This document shows positions 1 through 8,831 of a stretch of 64,000 nt of DNA, one piece after another. This stretch comes from Butyrivibrio sp. (GTDB taxonomy: Bacteria > Bacillota > Clostridia > Lachnospirales > Lachnospiraceae): assembly GCA_016297265.1 (NCBI GenBank), contig JAEDHB010000001.1, positions 124,001 to 188,000 on the forward strand. The letters are read 5' to 3'. Positions within the stretch are counted from its first letter, which is position 1. Every line of letters starts with the position of its first letter. The translations under genes and the position numbers were made by a program. The notes beneath the pieces were generated by a model. That model saw only the letters and a list, made by a program, of their open reading frames with translations. It had not been told where the DNA came from and did no database searches.

Positions 1-15
1 CGCTATTCTTTTCAT
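1..15 (-). CDS. dxr: Start of 1-deoxy-D-xylulose 5-phosphate reductoisomerase (partial, five codons)
   Basis: The minus strand reads AGAGG, five T, then ATG and codons for MKRIA before the window ends. MKRIA is the usual start of DXP reductoisomerase, the second enzyme of the non-mevalonate isoprenoid pathway. The order frr-uppS-cdsA-dxr is widely conserved in Firmicutes, and the gap after cdsA holds no other gene. Only five codons are visible, so the name rests mainly on synteny. Confidence 0.55.
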
Positions 16-84
16 AAAAACCTCTAAAATGTAATCTCATTTTGCAGAATTGACGCGGGCAAAATGCCCACGTCATCATACTTT

Positions 85-888
85 TTATAAATATTTCATT
101 AACAACTGTGCACCAATATATACAATCGGTGCAACAAAAATCATACTGTCAAATCTGTCCAGAATACCGCCATGACCCGGAATCAGATTGCTGTAATCCT
201 TAATATTGTGATTTCTCTTTATTGCGGAAGCTGCCAAATCACCAAATATCGAAATAAATGCACCCACGGCACTGATTAACATAAATGGCACCTGCGCATT
301 GATTCCAAGTGTTCCATGCAAAATAAAACCATAGGCCAATCCCACTAATGCTGCTCCGCCTACGCCTCCAATGGCCCCTTCGATGGATTTCTTAGGACTG
401 AGGTTGGGCAGAAATTTGTGTTTTCCGATATTGACCCCGACAAAATATGCCAGAGTATCTGCAATCCATGAACATACAAACAAAAGTATAAATACATAGA
501 TTCCGTAATCTTCAATTATCCTTATTTTGTACAGGAATGACAACGGAATTGCAACATAGAATATGCCTAAAAGTGCAAAGGCAGCATCCTTGGCCTTTCT
601 GGTATTAAATGTGCAGACATACATAAACATTAATATAATGCCGCATGCAACACAGTAATACTGCATGTATTCCATTTTATCAAACCAGAGCAAAACATAA
701 TATGCAGCTGCCAAAACATATCCGGTAACACCTAAAACCGTCTTATGAATACCGACAACTCTATATAATTCAAACATGCCAAGGCAAGTAATTAATAATG
801 AGAGAAGAAACATTGTAATTCTTCCCCCGGCAACCGCTCCTACCAAAATCACTGTAAGCACGGCGCCACTAATAATTCTTGTTCGCAT
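85..888 (-). CDS. cdsA: Phosphatidate cytidylyltransferase
   Basis: Integral membrane enzyme that makes CDP-diacylglycerol from phosphatidate and CTP, the branch point for phospholipid synthesis. The 267-residue product is almost entirely hydrophobic helices. It carries the family signature near its C-terminus, with GDLAAS followed by KD, PGHGGILDRFDS. The start is set at the ATG at 888: an AGGAGG lies just upstream and the preceding uppS stops at 890. An in-frame codon further upstream (951) would lie inside uppS and is rejected. It sits between uppS and dxr in a tight operon. Confidence 0.95.
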   Translation of the reverse strand: MRTRIISGAVLTVILVGAVAGGRITMFLLSLLITCLGMFELYRVVGIHKTVLGVTGYVLAAAYYVLLWFDKMEYMQYYCVACGIILMFMYVCTFNTRKAKDAAFALLGIFYVAIPLSFLYKIRIIEDYGIYVFILLFVCSWIADTLAYFVGVNIGKHKFLPNLSPKKSIEGAIGGVGGAALVGLAYGFILHGTLGINAQVPFMLISAVGAFISIFGDLAASAIKRNHNIKDYSNLIPGHGGILDRFDSMIFVAPIVYIGAQLLMKYL

Positions 889-889
889 A

Positions 890-1624
890 TTATTCCTCCT
901 TGACTCCGCCAAATCTTCTGTCTCGTTTATTATATCTCTCAATGGACTCAATCAGTCGTGATTTATTGAAATCCGGCCACAGAACCTCCGGAAAATCAAA
1001 TTCTGCATAAGCATTTTGCCAAAGCAGAAAGTTTGACAATCTCTTTTCTCCGCTTGTTCTAATGAGTAAATCGATATCCGGTGCATCACCGGTGTCAAGA
1101 TATTTTGAAAACATTTTCTCACTTATTGAGTCAGGTTCAATCCCTTTATCAACAACATCTTTTACAAGCTTTCTGACAGCACGGATAATTTCATCTCTGC
1201 CTCCGTAATTGAGCGCAATCTGAAAAGTAAGTCCTGTATTATTCTTTGTCGCTTCTTCGAGTTCCGATATTTTCGTTAAAATATCATCATCAAGCCGGTC
1301 TCTGCTCCCCAGAACAACTACTTTCATATTATCCTTGTTGGCACGCTTAATACATGTCTTGAGATAATTTCTCAATAAGCGCATCAACCCATCCACTTCA
1401 ACCTGCGAACGGGACCAGTTTTCTGTTGAAAAAACATAAACAGTCAGATATTTTATGCCAATTTCGTCCGCATCATCACGGATTTTCTCCATGACCTTGC
1501 AGCCCTTAATATGCCCATAATTCCTTGGCATATGTTTTTTTTGTGCCCATCTGCCGTTTCCATCCAGAATAATACCTACATGGCACGGAATATTAAGGCC
1601 AAGAGACTCATTATAAATATCCAT
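890..1624 (-). CDS. uppS: Undecaprenyl (isoprenyl) diphosphate synthase
   Basis: Cis-prenyltransferase that condenses isopentenyl diphosphate onto farnesyl diphosphate to give the C55 carrier lipid of cell wall synthesis. The 244-residue length is typical. The catalytic DGNGRWA motif is at about residues 21-27, and the C-terminal RTSGEKRLSNFLLWQ block that binds isopentenyl diphosphate is present. The start lies 12 bases after the frr stop with only a weak ribosome-binding site, so coupling to frr is likely. The gene precedes cdsA, whose start is 1 base beyond its stop. Confidence 0.96.
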   Translation of the reverse strand: MDIYNESLGLNIPCHVGIILDGNGRWAQKKHMPRNYGHIKGCKVMEKIRDDADEIGIKYLTVYVFSTENWSRSQVEVDGLMRLLRNYLKTCIKRANKDNMKVVVLGSRDRLDDDILTKISELEEATKNNTGLTFQIALNYGGRDEIIRAVRKLVKDVVDKGIEPDSISEKMFSKYLDTGDAPDIDLLIRTSGEKRLSNFLLWQNAYAEFDFPEVLWPDFNKSRLIESIERYNKRDRRFGGVKEE

Positions 1625-1636
1625 ACAAATACCGGA

Positions 1637-2191
1637 CTATACAGTCATTATTTCCTTTGATTTATTATCTACTATTTTGTCGATTTCCGCAACATACTTA
1701 TCTGTCAGTTTCTGGATATCGGCTTCAAATTTCTTAACCTCATCCTCGGACAAATCTTCTTCCTTTGCGGATTTCTTAATTGAATCGTTGGCATCTCTTC
1801 TGATATTACGAATTGCAACCTTGGCATTCTCGCCCTTTTTCTTGATATCTTTAACAATTTCTTTTCTTCTGTCCTCAGTAAGCTCCGGAAAAACAAGTCT
1901 TATCGTTGTTCCGTCGTTAGTTGGAGTAAGACCCAAATCCGAAATAAGAATTGCTTTTTCAATATCTTTAAGAAGTGAGCTGTCACCAAATGGCTTAATC
2001 TGAATCATTCTTGCTTCCGGTACCGAAATATTAGCCACCTGCTGCAAAGGAGTAGGAACTCCGTAATACTCAACATGTAACTTATCAAGAATATGTGGGT
2101 TGGCTCTTCCTGCTCTGATTGTCGAAAAATCAGCAGCAAGTGCATCGCAACTCTTGTTCATTTTCTCTTCGTAGATCTTAGTATCGCTCAT
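1637..2191 (-). CDS. frr: Ribosome recycling factor
   Basis: Cytoplasmic factor that splits post-termination ribosomes together with EF-G. It is 184 residues long, the normal size. The central conserved region (RAGRANPHILD, then PLQQVANI and RMIQIKPF) and the charged C-terminal helical bundle are all visible. AGGAGG lies a few bases upstream of the ATG. It follows pyrH by 13 bases, the standard pyrH-frr pair. Confidence 0.97.
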   Translation of the reverse strand: MSDTKIYEEKMNKSCDALAADFSTIRAGRANPHILDKLHVEYYGVPTPLQQVANISVPEARMIQIKPFGDSSLLKDIEKAILISDLGLTPTNDGTTIRLVFPELTEDRRKEIVKDIKKKGENAKVAIRNIRRDANDSIKKSAKEEDLSEDEVKKFEADIQKLTDKYVAEIDKIVDNKSKEIMTV

Positions 2192-2204
2192 GTTATCCTC
2201 CTGA

Positions 2205-2906
2205 TTATACGGTAACTATTGTTCCGTGTGATTTTCCATTATAAGTATTGATAATACTGTCCTTTTCATTCAATCCAAAAACAACCAAAGGCATTTTGTT
2301 GTCCATACACATTACAGATGCTGTAATATCGATAACTGCAAGCTTATCATTGACAACCTGTTCTATCGTCAGTTCATCGTATTTTTGTGCATTAGGATTA
2401 GTCTTCGGATCACTGTCATATACACCATCAATTGCTTTTGCCAGATAGATTGCATCCGCATCCATTTCAATGGCTCTGAGAACAATTCCCGTATCCGTTG
2501 AAAAATACGGATGTCCGGTACCACCTGCAAAAAATACAACCTTACCCTGTTTGAAATACTTATTTGCCCTGTCCTTTGAAAATAATTTGGTCATTGTTCC
2601 GCACTCAAACGGAGTGAGGATTTCGGTATCCAGACCAACACTTCTTAACATTTCAGATACATATATACAATTCATGACTGTGGCAAGCATTCCTATCTGG
2701 TCCGCCTTTGTTCTGTCCATATTTTCGCTGGTACGTCCGCGCCAGTAATTACCGCCGCCTATTACAATACCCACCGATGCACCGCTGTCACAGATTTCTT
2801 TTACCTGCTTAGCAATATCCAGAACTACTGCTTCGTCATATCCCTTTCCTTTTTCACCTGCAAGAGCTTCACCGCTCAATTTCAAGAAAAGTCTTTTCTC
2901 CTTCAT
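2205..2906 (-). CDS. pyrH: UMP kinase
   Basis: Hexameric bacterial UMP kinase of the amino-acid kinase fold, converting UMP to UDP. The product is 233 residues. It starts with a KLSGEAL phosphate-binding segment and contains VIGGGNYWRG and the LAKAIDGVYDSDP region typical of the family. GGAGG precedes the ATG. In many Firmicutes rpsB and tsf sit directly upstream; here that place is taken by a bactofilin and a polysaccharide deacetylase. Confidence 0.97.
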   Translation of the reverse strand: MKEKRLFLKLSGEALAGEKGKGYDEAVVLDIAKQVKEICDSGASVGIVIGGGNYWRGRTSENMDRTKADQIGMLATVMNCIYVSEMLRSVGLDTEILTPFECGTMTKLFSKDRANKYFKQGKVVFFAGGTGHPYFSTDTGIVLRAIEMDADAIYLAKAIDGVYDSDPKTNPNAQKYDELTIEQVVNDKLAVIDITASVMCMDNKMPLVVFGLNEKDSIINTYNGKSHGTIVTV

Positions 2907-2921
2907 TATTCAAGCCTCCAA

Positions 2922-3710
2922 TTAGCAGTTAAAGAATTTTTTAGGGCTGTTATCAGAATAGCACTGTGAACAGTAACCTTCTATAACGGCACCGTTATTA
3001 ATCTGAACAGATTTGGATTTGATATTACCCATGATAATTGCTGTTGTATCAACAATAACAGGACCTTTGACATCAATATCACCCTTGATTGCACCTGCAA
3101 TAACTGCGGATGTAGCAACAAGATTCCCCTCAATCACGGAACCGCTTCCGATTTTGGCTGTTCCGTCACAGGAAATATCGCCCTTGATATTTGCCTTATC
3201 CGCAAAAAAGTCTGCGGAAGATGTATTACCGGTTATCTCACCGCTTACAACAAGTTTGCCCTTGCAGCTTACATTACCGGAAACCTTTCCAAGCAATTCA
3301 ATTGAGCCGGCAGACTCAATATCACCGGATATTGTAAGTCCCGGTGTGATAATTGCAGTCTCATCGCTGATTTCGTCAGCATCTGAAGTTTCTTCTTCAA
3401 TTACATCAGGCACAGCTTCAACAATGTCCTCCGCTGTTGCCGTATCCTCTGCCAAAGCCTCCTCCGGCGCAGGAATACTGTCAATGTTTTCCAATGCCTT
3501 GCTGAGTGATTCCTCAAGCACGGTATCATCAACCTCGGCATTGACATCAACTTCAATATCTTCTTCCAGGTTATTAACCATCACATCATCACTGATTGTT
3601 GCAGCAGTCTCGGTTGCCTCAGATGTAGTTTTGCCGGAAGACAAAGCCTCATCAGATATCTCGTTAACCGCCTGTGATAAATCTTCTTTAAAATCCTTAA
3701 AAAATCCCAT
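2922..3710 (-). CDS. Bactofilin-type polymer-forming protein
   Basis: A 262-residue protein with two parts. Residues 1 to about 120 are strongly acidic (rich in E, D, A, T and S) and probably disordered. Residues 120-250 carry a bactofilin-like (DUF583) right-handed beta-helix of short repeats (ISGDIES, GKVSGNVS, GEITGNTS, KGDISCDG, EGNLVATS, KGDIDVKG, MGNIKSKS). The C-terminus has three cysteines (CSQC and a final C). Bactofilins assemble into membrane-associated filaments that organise cell wall enzymes. It lies 15 bases upstream of pyrH and 13 bases after a polysaccharide deacetylase, suggesting a wall-linked role. The family assignment is firm; the specific role is inference. Confidence 0.85.
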   Translation of the reverse strand: MGFFKDFKEDLSQAVNEISDEALSSGKTTSEATETAATISDDVMVNNLEEDIEVDVNAEVDDTVLEESLSKALENIDSIPAPEEALAEDTATAEDIVEAVPDVIEEETSDADEISDETAIITPGLTISGDIESAGSIELLGKVSGNVSCKGKLVVSGEITGNTSSADFFADKANIKGDISCDGTAKIGSGSVIEGNLVATSAVIAGAIKGDIDVKGPVIVDTTAIIMGNIKSKSVQINNGAVIEGYCSQCYSDNSPKKFFNC

Positions 3711-3723
3711 TATATTTCCTCCA

Positions 3724-4710
3724 TTATTTTACTTTATGATGAACCGGTACTGTATCCTCAGTTATCGGTAAAATTAACGCATTCATTGATTGAAGCTTTT
3801 CAATGAGCCTTGGCATTGCCTCAAAAGTTGTATGACGGTAATCCGCATCATGCATCAGTACCATGGATACATCGTTTTGTTCAATACCCTCCATAATATT
3901 ATTGTATACATCATTGGCACTTACATAGCCTTCCCCGTCCCCGCAGGATACATTCCAGTCAAAATACTGATACCCCTTGGTCTCAAGATATTCAGTAAAA
4001 ACCGTAATCGGAAGCGTTGTCTGTGTATTGCTGGAGCCACCCGGGAATCTGAAAATCATCGAATAACTTCCCGTTGCTTTTTTGATTGCATTCTGCAGAC
4101 TGCTCAATTCGCTGGCAAAAGATTTAATGCCGCCGTATACTTTTTTATAATCATGTGAATATGTATGGTTACCTAAAGAATGCCCTCTCTTAACTATTTC
4201 CTTCAAAACATTCGGGTCCGAGTTAACACCATTGACAAAAAAAGTAACTTTAACATTATATTTATCAAAAATATCCAACAATTTCATGGTATTACTGCTT
4301 GGTCCGTCATCAAAAGTCAGATATACTACTTTTCTTCCGGCTTTAACAGCTTCCTCCACCAATGCCTTCTCGTCTATTTTCTCAGGTTCTTCTGTTTTGG
4401 TCTCCGGTTCTGCCTTTGTAGTCTTCTCCGTACCCGGATTCGGATTAACGGGTTTGGTCTCCTCTTCCTTCGTACTATTCTCGGCAACGGCAGAAGTTCC
4501 CTCAGGTTGTTCTTCCTTCTGGGAAAAATACTGTTCAACCGTATTCTTTAAATCCTTCAAATCATTCCTGTAACCGTTCATTCTTGCGAACAGCACAACA
4601 CATAGAATCGTAGGCAAAATAATCATTGTTACAATCGTCAGCTTAATTATCCGCTTGTACAATGTAATTCTTTTTCTTCTCTTTGCCTGTTCGTCGTCTA
4701 TTTCATTCAT
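3724..4710 (-). CDS. Membrane-anchored polysaccharide deacetylase (NodB domain)
   Basis: A 328-residue protein. It has a short basic N-terminus, one membrane helix at about 21-43, a low-complexity E/T/K/P linker (about 65-120) and a NodB homology domain. Metal and catalytic motifs are present: TFDDGPS at 132-138, HTYSH at 182-186, RFPGG, and a late LMHDA motif. Such enzymes remove acetyl groups from peptidoglycan or related polymers on the outer face of the membrane. It heads the operon that continues into bactofilin, pyrH, frr, uppS, cdsA and dxr. The precise substrate cannot be told from sequence. Confidence 0.9.
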   Translation of the reverse strand: MNEIDDEQAKRRKRITLYKRIIKLTIVTMIILPTILCVVLFARMNGYRNDLKDLKNTVEQYFSQKEEQPEGTSAVAENSTKEEETKPVNPNPGTEKTTKAEPETKTEEPEKIDEKALVEEAVKAGRKVVYLTFDDGPSSNTMKLLDIFDKYNVKVTFFVNGVNSDPNVLKEIVKRGHSLGNHTYSHDYKKVYGGIKSFASELSSLQNAIKKATGSYSMIFRFPGGSSNTQTTLPITVFTEYLETKGYQYFDWNVSCGDGEGYVSANDVYNNIMEGIEQNDVSMVLMHDADYRHTTFEAMPRLIEKLQSMNALILPITEDTVPVHHKVK

Positions 4711-4741
4711 ATCTCCCTACCTCAATGACATGATTTTCACA

Positions 4742-4806
4742 ATGTATTTTTCTATACATTTTAAGAACATTGTATCACAACAACAATAATAAATAAAGAA
4801 TATTTT
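4742..4806 (-). promoter_or_regulatory. Candidate promoter and leader hairpin for the deacetylase operon
   Basis: On the minus strand an extended -10 (TGA followed by TACAAT) lies about 75 bases before the deacetylase ATG, with only a poor -35. Between it and the gene is a 7-bp hairpin (AATGTAT/ATACATT at 4742-4761). The surrounding 4711-4966 region is AT-rich and holds no gene. Assignment is tentative. Confidence 0.35.
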
Positions 4807-4966
4807 TTAACACAAGTCGGAGTCTCTGTTTATTGCACAAAACATATCAAATCTTACACAATTATTAATATGTTAGTAATGTTAATTTTTATTTCATAAT
4901 TTTTTTATTGAAAATATCTGTGTTTTGGTGGAAAATAGTATGGAATAAAGATTATGGAGGAATGAT

Positions 4967-7624
4967 ATGCTTCAGTTAAAAGATATAACAAAGAACTATT
5001 CTGTTGCTTCTTCCGATATTTTGGCATTGAAAGGTATCAACATTGAATTCAGAAAAAGCGAATTCGTATCAATTCTCGGTCCTTCCGGTTGCGGTAAGAC
5101 CACAATGCTTAATATCATCGGTGGATTGGACAGATATACAGAAGGCGATTTGATAATCAACAATCGTTCAACCAAGGAGTATAAGGATAAGGACTGGGAT
5201 TCATACCGCAATCACAGAATCGGTTTTGTATTCCAGAATTATAATCTAATCCCTCATCAGACTGTACTGGCCAATGTAGAGCTGGCGCTCACTATTTCCG
5301 GCGTATCAAAAGCAGAACGCAGGAAACGTGCAAAAGAAGCTCTTGAGCTTGTTGGTCTCGGAAGCCAGATTAACAAAAAACCAAACCAGATGTCGGGCGG
5401 TCAGATGCAGCGAGTTGCCATTGCACGAGCAATCGTCAACAATCCGGACATTATTCTTGCGGACGAACCGACCGGTGCGCTCGATTCCGAGACTAGCGTT
5501 CAGGTAATGAACATCCTTAAGGATATTGCCAAGAACAAATTAGTCATCATGGTAACACATAACGGGGATTTGGCAACAGAATACTCAACAAGAATTGTGA
5601 GACTCTTAGATGGTAAAATCATTGATGACAGCAATCCGTACTCCTCTTCCGAAGAAAACATTCAGACTGCCGACAGCGATGACTCTGTATCAAAGAAGAA
5701 GAAAAAAGAAAAGGTTTCAATGTCCTACACTACTGCACTTTCTCTCAGTCTGAAGAATCTGCTTACCAAAAAAGGCCGAACCTTCTTAACTGCATTTGCA
5801 GGAAGCATCGGTATTATTGGTATCGCATTGATATTGTCAATGTCTAACGGTTTCCAGAAATATATTGACAAGGTTCAGCAGGATACAATTTCAACCTATC
5901 CTATAAGCATAACTGAAGAAGTTATGAATTATACAAGTATGATGCAGTCAATGCTCGGCACGGATGATAAGGATAATTCCGAAAACGCCGATTCCGACAA
6001 GATATATACCAAACCTGTCTTAAATGAAACTCTTAAGACCTTAATGAAGGAAATCAAGGTAAATGACCTTGCTAAATTCAAAAAATATATCGAAGACAAC
6101 CGAAGTAATTTAGAGCCGTATATCAACGATATACAGTATACATACGGTATTGATTTGAATATTTATGCAGCTGACACAAGCAAAGAAATCAACAAAGTCA
6201 ATCCAAGTACAATGATGATGGATATGTATGGATACTCAAGCGGTGACAATCCACAGAGCAGTCTTATGACACAGTTCACAACAGTCAACCTGTGGACACA
6301 GATGATGGACAACCGTGAGCTTCTCGATTCACAATATGATGTGATCGCCGGAAAATGGCCTGAGAAATATAACGAAGTCGTCATCGTTGTCAACAAAGAC
6401 AATTCCATCACAGATTTTACAGAATATGCCCTTGGTATCAGAAATGCAAAAGAACTTAAGAACATTATCAATCTTCTCGGCAGCGGCAAGGAAATCAATT
6501 CCGTGTCAAAGGAATACAGCTATAACGACCTTATGAACCTTAAGTTCAAATTAGTATTATCACCGTCATATTTCAGATATAACGAAAATAACAAGCGTTG
6601 GGAAGACAAATCCAAGGACGAAAACTATGTCAAGGACCTTATTAATAACGGTATAGACATCAATGTTGTCGGAATCATCAGACCTAGTGAAGATGCCGTT
6701 GCGACCTCAATTCAGGGTTCCATCGCATATACAAAAGAACTTGTTGAAGAAGTTCTTGAGCGTTGCAAGCAGACGGATATTGTCAAAGAGCAGCTTAACA
6801 ATAAGGATGTGGATGTATTCACTTCTCTTCCGTTCATCAAGGATAACGAAGAGCTTGAAAACATTACCGTAGATGATGTAAAAAAATACATTGCCACACT
6901 TCCTGCTGAGCAGCAGCAAATGATTAATGCTTACATCGGTATGATGAATGACGAACAGTTGATTGATGTGTTTAAAAGCCAGATTCAGACTGTATCGGCA
7001 GCAAATTATGACGACAATATGAAAAAACTTGGTTTTGCCGACATAAGTAAGCCCGCAACAATCAATATTTATGCAAAAGACTTTGAATCCAAGGATGAAA
7101 TTACTGCCTTTATCGACAAATACAATGATATGGTAACTGCAGCAGGCAATGAAAAGGATACAATAGAATTTACGGATTATGTTGGTCTTATGATGTCCTC
7201 AGTAAGTTCAATCATCAATGCAATTTCCTATGTATTGATTGCTTTCGTATCAATAGCATTGATAGTTTCATCAATTATGATTGGTATCATTACCTATATA
7301 TCAGTTCTTGAAAGAACGAAAGAAATCGGTATTTTGCGTAGTATCGGTGCTTCAAAGAGGGATGTATCCCGCGTATTCAATGCCGAGACACTGATTGTCG
7401 GACTTGTATCCGGTTCCCTTGGTATAGGAATTACTATACTTCTTGATATTCCGATAAATTTCATTATCAAGAAAATTTCCGGCATCTCAAATGTTGCCAG
7501 GCTGCCATGGCAGGGAGCCTTAATCCTTATTGGAATCAGTATGTTCCTGACACTTGTTGCAGGATTAATTCCATCAAAAATCGCTTCCAAAAAGGACCCT
7601 GTTATCGCTTTACGTTCAGAATAG
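4967..7624 (+). CDS. Fused ABC transporter ATPase and FtsX-like permease
   Basis: An 885-residue MacB/LolCDE-class protein with both halves on one chain. Residues 1-230 are the ATPase: Walker A GPSGCGKTT at about 38-46, signature MSGGQMQRVAIARA, Walker B ILADEPTGALDSE. A lysine-rich linker follows, then one membrane helix at about 268-290. A large outside domain of some 450 residues comes next, then three C-terminal helices that form the FtsX module. This class usually acts by mechanotransmission on peptides, lipoproteins or antimicrobials rather than by classical transport. No adaptor, sensor kinase or response regulator lies beside it, so the substrate is unknown. A clear AGGAG precedes the ATG. 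Confidence 0.92.
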   Translation: MLQLKDITKNYSVASSDILALKGINIEFRKSEFVSILGPSGCGKTTMLNIIGGLDRYTEGDLIINNRSTKEYKDKDWDSYRNHRIGFVFQNYNLIPHQTVLANVELALTISGVSKAERRKRAKEALELVGLGSQINKKPNQMSGGQMQRVAIARAIVNNPDIILADEPTGALDSETSVQVMNILKDIAKNKLVIMVTHNGDLATEYSTRIVRLLDGKIIDDSNPYSSSEENIQTADSDDSVSKKKKKEKVSMSYTTALSLSLKNLLTKKGRTFLTAFAGSIGIIGIALILSMSNGFQKYIDKVQQDTISTYPISITEEVMNYTSMMQSMLGTDDKDNSENADSDKIYTKPVLNETLKTLMKEIKVNDLAKFKKYIEDNRSNLEPYINDIQYTYGIDLNIYAADTSKEINKVNPSTMMMDMYGYSSGDNPQSSLMTQFTTVNLWTQMMDNRELLDSQYDVIAGKWPEKYNEVVIVVNKDNSITDFTEYALGIRNAKELKNIINLLGSGKEINSVSKEYSYNDLMNLKFKLVLSPSYFRYNENNKRWEDKSKDENYVKDLINNGIDINVVGIIRPSEDAVATSIQGSIAYTKELVEEVLERCKQTDIVKEQLNNKDVDVFTSLPFIKDNEELENITVDDVKKYIATLPAEQQQMINAYIGMMNDEQLIDVFKSQIQTVSAANYDDNMKKLGFADISKPATINIYAKDFESKDEITAFIDKYNDMVTAAGNEKDTIEFTDYVGLMMSSVSSIINAISYVLIAFVSIALIVSSIMIGIITYISVLERTKEIGILRSIGASKRDVSRVFNAETLIVGLVSGSLGIGITILLDIPINFIIKKISGISNVARLPWQGALILIGISMFLTLVAGLIPSKIASKKDPVIALRSE

Positions 7625-7637
7625 TAAAACAATATGT

Positions 7638-7675
7638 AAGCGCTGTGAACATTGATTCACAGCGCTTCTGTTTTT
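7638..7675 (+). terminator. Rho-independent terminator after the ABC gene
   Basis: A perfect 12-bp stem (AAGCGCTGTGAA / TTCACAGCGCTT, 7638-7649 and 7656-7667) with a 6-base loop, followed by CTGTTTTT. It starts 13 bases after the stop codon. Confidence 0.9.
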
Positions 7676-7691
7676 GCATTCATAGGTATAA

Positions 7692-7724
7692 AAAATGCCA
7701 CAGAATATACTCCTGTGGCATTTT
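7692..7724. terminator. Bidirectional terminator between the ABC gene and etfA
   Basis: A 12-bp stem (AAAATGCCACAG / CTGTGGCATTTT) with a 9-base loop. It ends in T-runs on either strand, so it can stop both the plus-strand ABC transcript and the minus-strand butyrate operon that ends with etfA at 7755. Confidence 0.85.
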
Positions 7725-7754
7725 ATTATTCCGTCCTTTCGGTTATGGAATGAA

Positions 7755-8819
7755 TTATTTTACTTCTTTTTTAAGCTGTTCTGTAAGTGCAGGAACAATC
7801 TTGTTAAGGTCTCCAACGATACCGTAATCAGCTACATCAAAGATTGGAGCATCAGCATCCTTATTGATTGCAATGATTATATCTGATTCTTCCATACCTG
7901 CAACGTGCTGAATAGCACCTGAAATACCGATTGCAAAATATACGGTTGGACGAACTGTCTTACCGGTCTGACCTACCTGAAGGTCTCTTGGCAACCAGCC
8001 TGAATCAACAACTGCACGTGAGCAGGATACCTGTCCGCCAAGTACTTCTGCAAGTTCTTCAAGCATCTTGAAGTTCTCAGCAGAACCAACACCACGTCCG
8101 CCTGAAACGAGGATTTTTGCATCCATGATATCTTTGATATTGGATACTTCTTTAACTACCTCAAGGACATCTGTGTATTTATTGTTGCGTGTAAAGCCCG
8201 GATTATAATTGATAACCTCAGCTTTAGCTCCAGGATTCTTCTCAAGCTTCTGCATAACGCCGGGACGAACTGTTGCCATCTGTGGTCTGTTGTCCGGACA
8301 AGCAATTGTAGCGATTGTATTACCGCCAAATGCAGGACGTGTCATAAGAAGCTGATTTGGTTTCTGCTCTTTACCCGGCATTGGAGTAACAGGGAAATCA
8401 CCAATCTCTAATAATGTACAGTCAGCTGTAAGTCCTGTTGCAACTCTTGCTGAAACTGTAGGACCAAGGTCACGGCCGATTGCTGTAGCACCAACTAACA
8501 TGATTTCCGGTTTGTATTCATTGATTACTGAAGCAAGTGCATGAGCATATGGTTCAGTTCTGTACACCTCTAACTCTTTGTCATCCACTACGATAACTCT
8601 GTCAGCTCCGTATGCAGCAAGTTCGTCAACAAGTCCTGCAACTCCTGAACCGATCAATACAGCTGTTACCTGAGTGTCTAACTTCTGTGCAAGTCTCTTA
8701 CCTTCGCCAACGAGCTCGAAAGAGATATTGCTTAATACATTATCTACCTGCTGTGCAAAGACGAATACGCCTTTGTACTGTGCTAATTCTTCTGCGTTCA
8801 TAGCGCCCATTTTTTTCAC
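7755..8819 (-). CDS. etfA: Electron transfer flavoprotein, alpha subunit
   Basis: FAD-binding subunit that with EtfB and Bcd forms the complex reducing crotonyl-CoA to butyryl-CoA. In anaerobes this step is usually electron-bifurcating, with ferredoxin as second acceptor. About 350 residues. The C-terminal FAD domain is clear: SGGRGVGS, then SRAVVDSGWLP, GQTGKTV, and YFAIGISGAIQH. No N-terminal ferredoxin extension is present. The start is uncertain: GTG at 8822, GTG at 8819 and ATG at 8810 are in frame behind an AAAGGAAA. 8819 gives the best spacing among the early codons. It is the last gene of the operon. Confidence 0.95.
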   Translation of the reverse strand: MKKMGAMNAEELAQYKGVFVFAQQVDNVLSNISFELVGEGKRLAQKLDTQVTAVLIGSGVAGLVDELAAYGADRVIVVDDKELEVYRTEPYAHALASVINEYKPEIMLVGATAIGRDLGPTVSARVATGLTADCTLLEIGDFPVTPMPGKEQKPNQLLMTRPAFGGNTIATIACPDNRPQMATVRPGVMQKLEKNPGAKAEVINYNPGFTRNNKYTDVLEVVKEVSNIKDIMDAKILVSGGRGVGSAENFKMLEELAEVLGGQVSCSRAVVDSGWLPRDLQVGQTGKTVRPTVYFAIGISGAIQHVAGMEESDIIIAINKDADAPIFDVADYGIVGDLNKIVPALTEQLKKEVK

Positions 8820-8831
8820 CACTTTCCTTTA

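Noticed and set aside
3013..3771. Long open frame on the plus strand opposite the bactofilin gene
   Set aside because: A low-complexity S/P/T/A-rich shadow of the acidic and repeat region; no ribosome-binding site or family resemblance.
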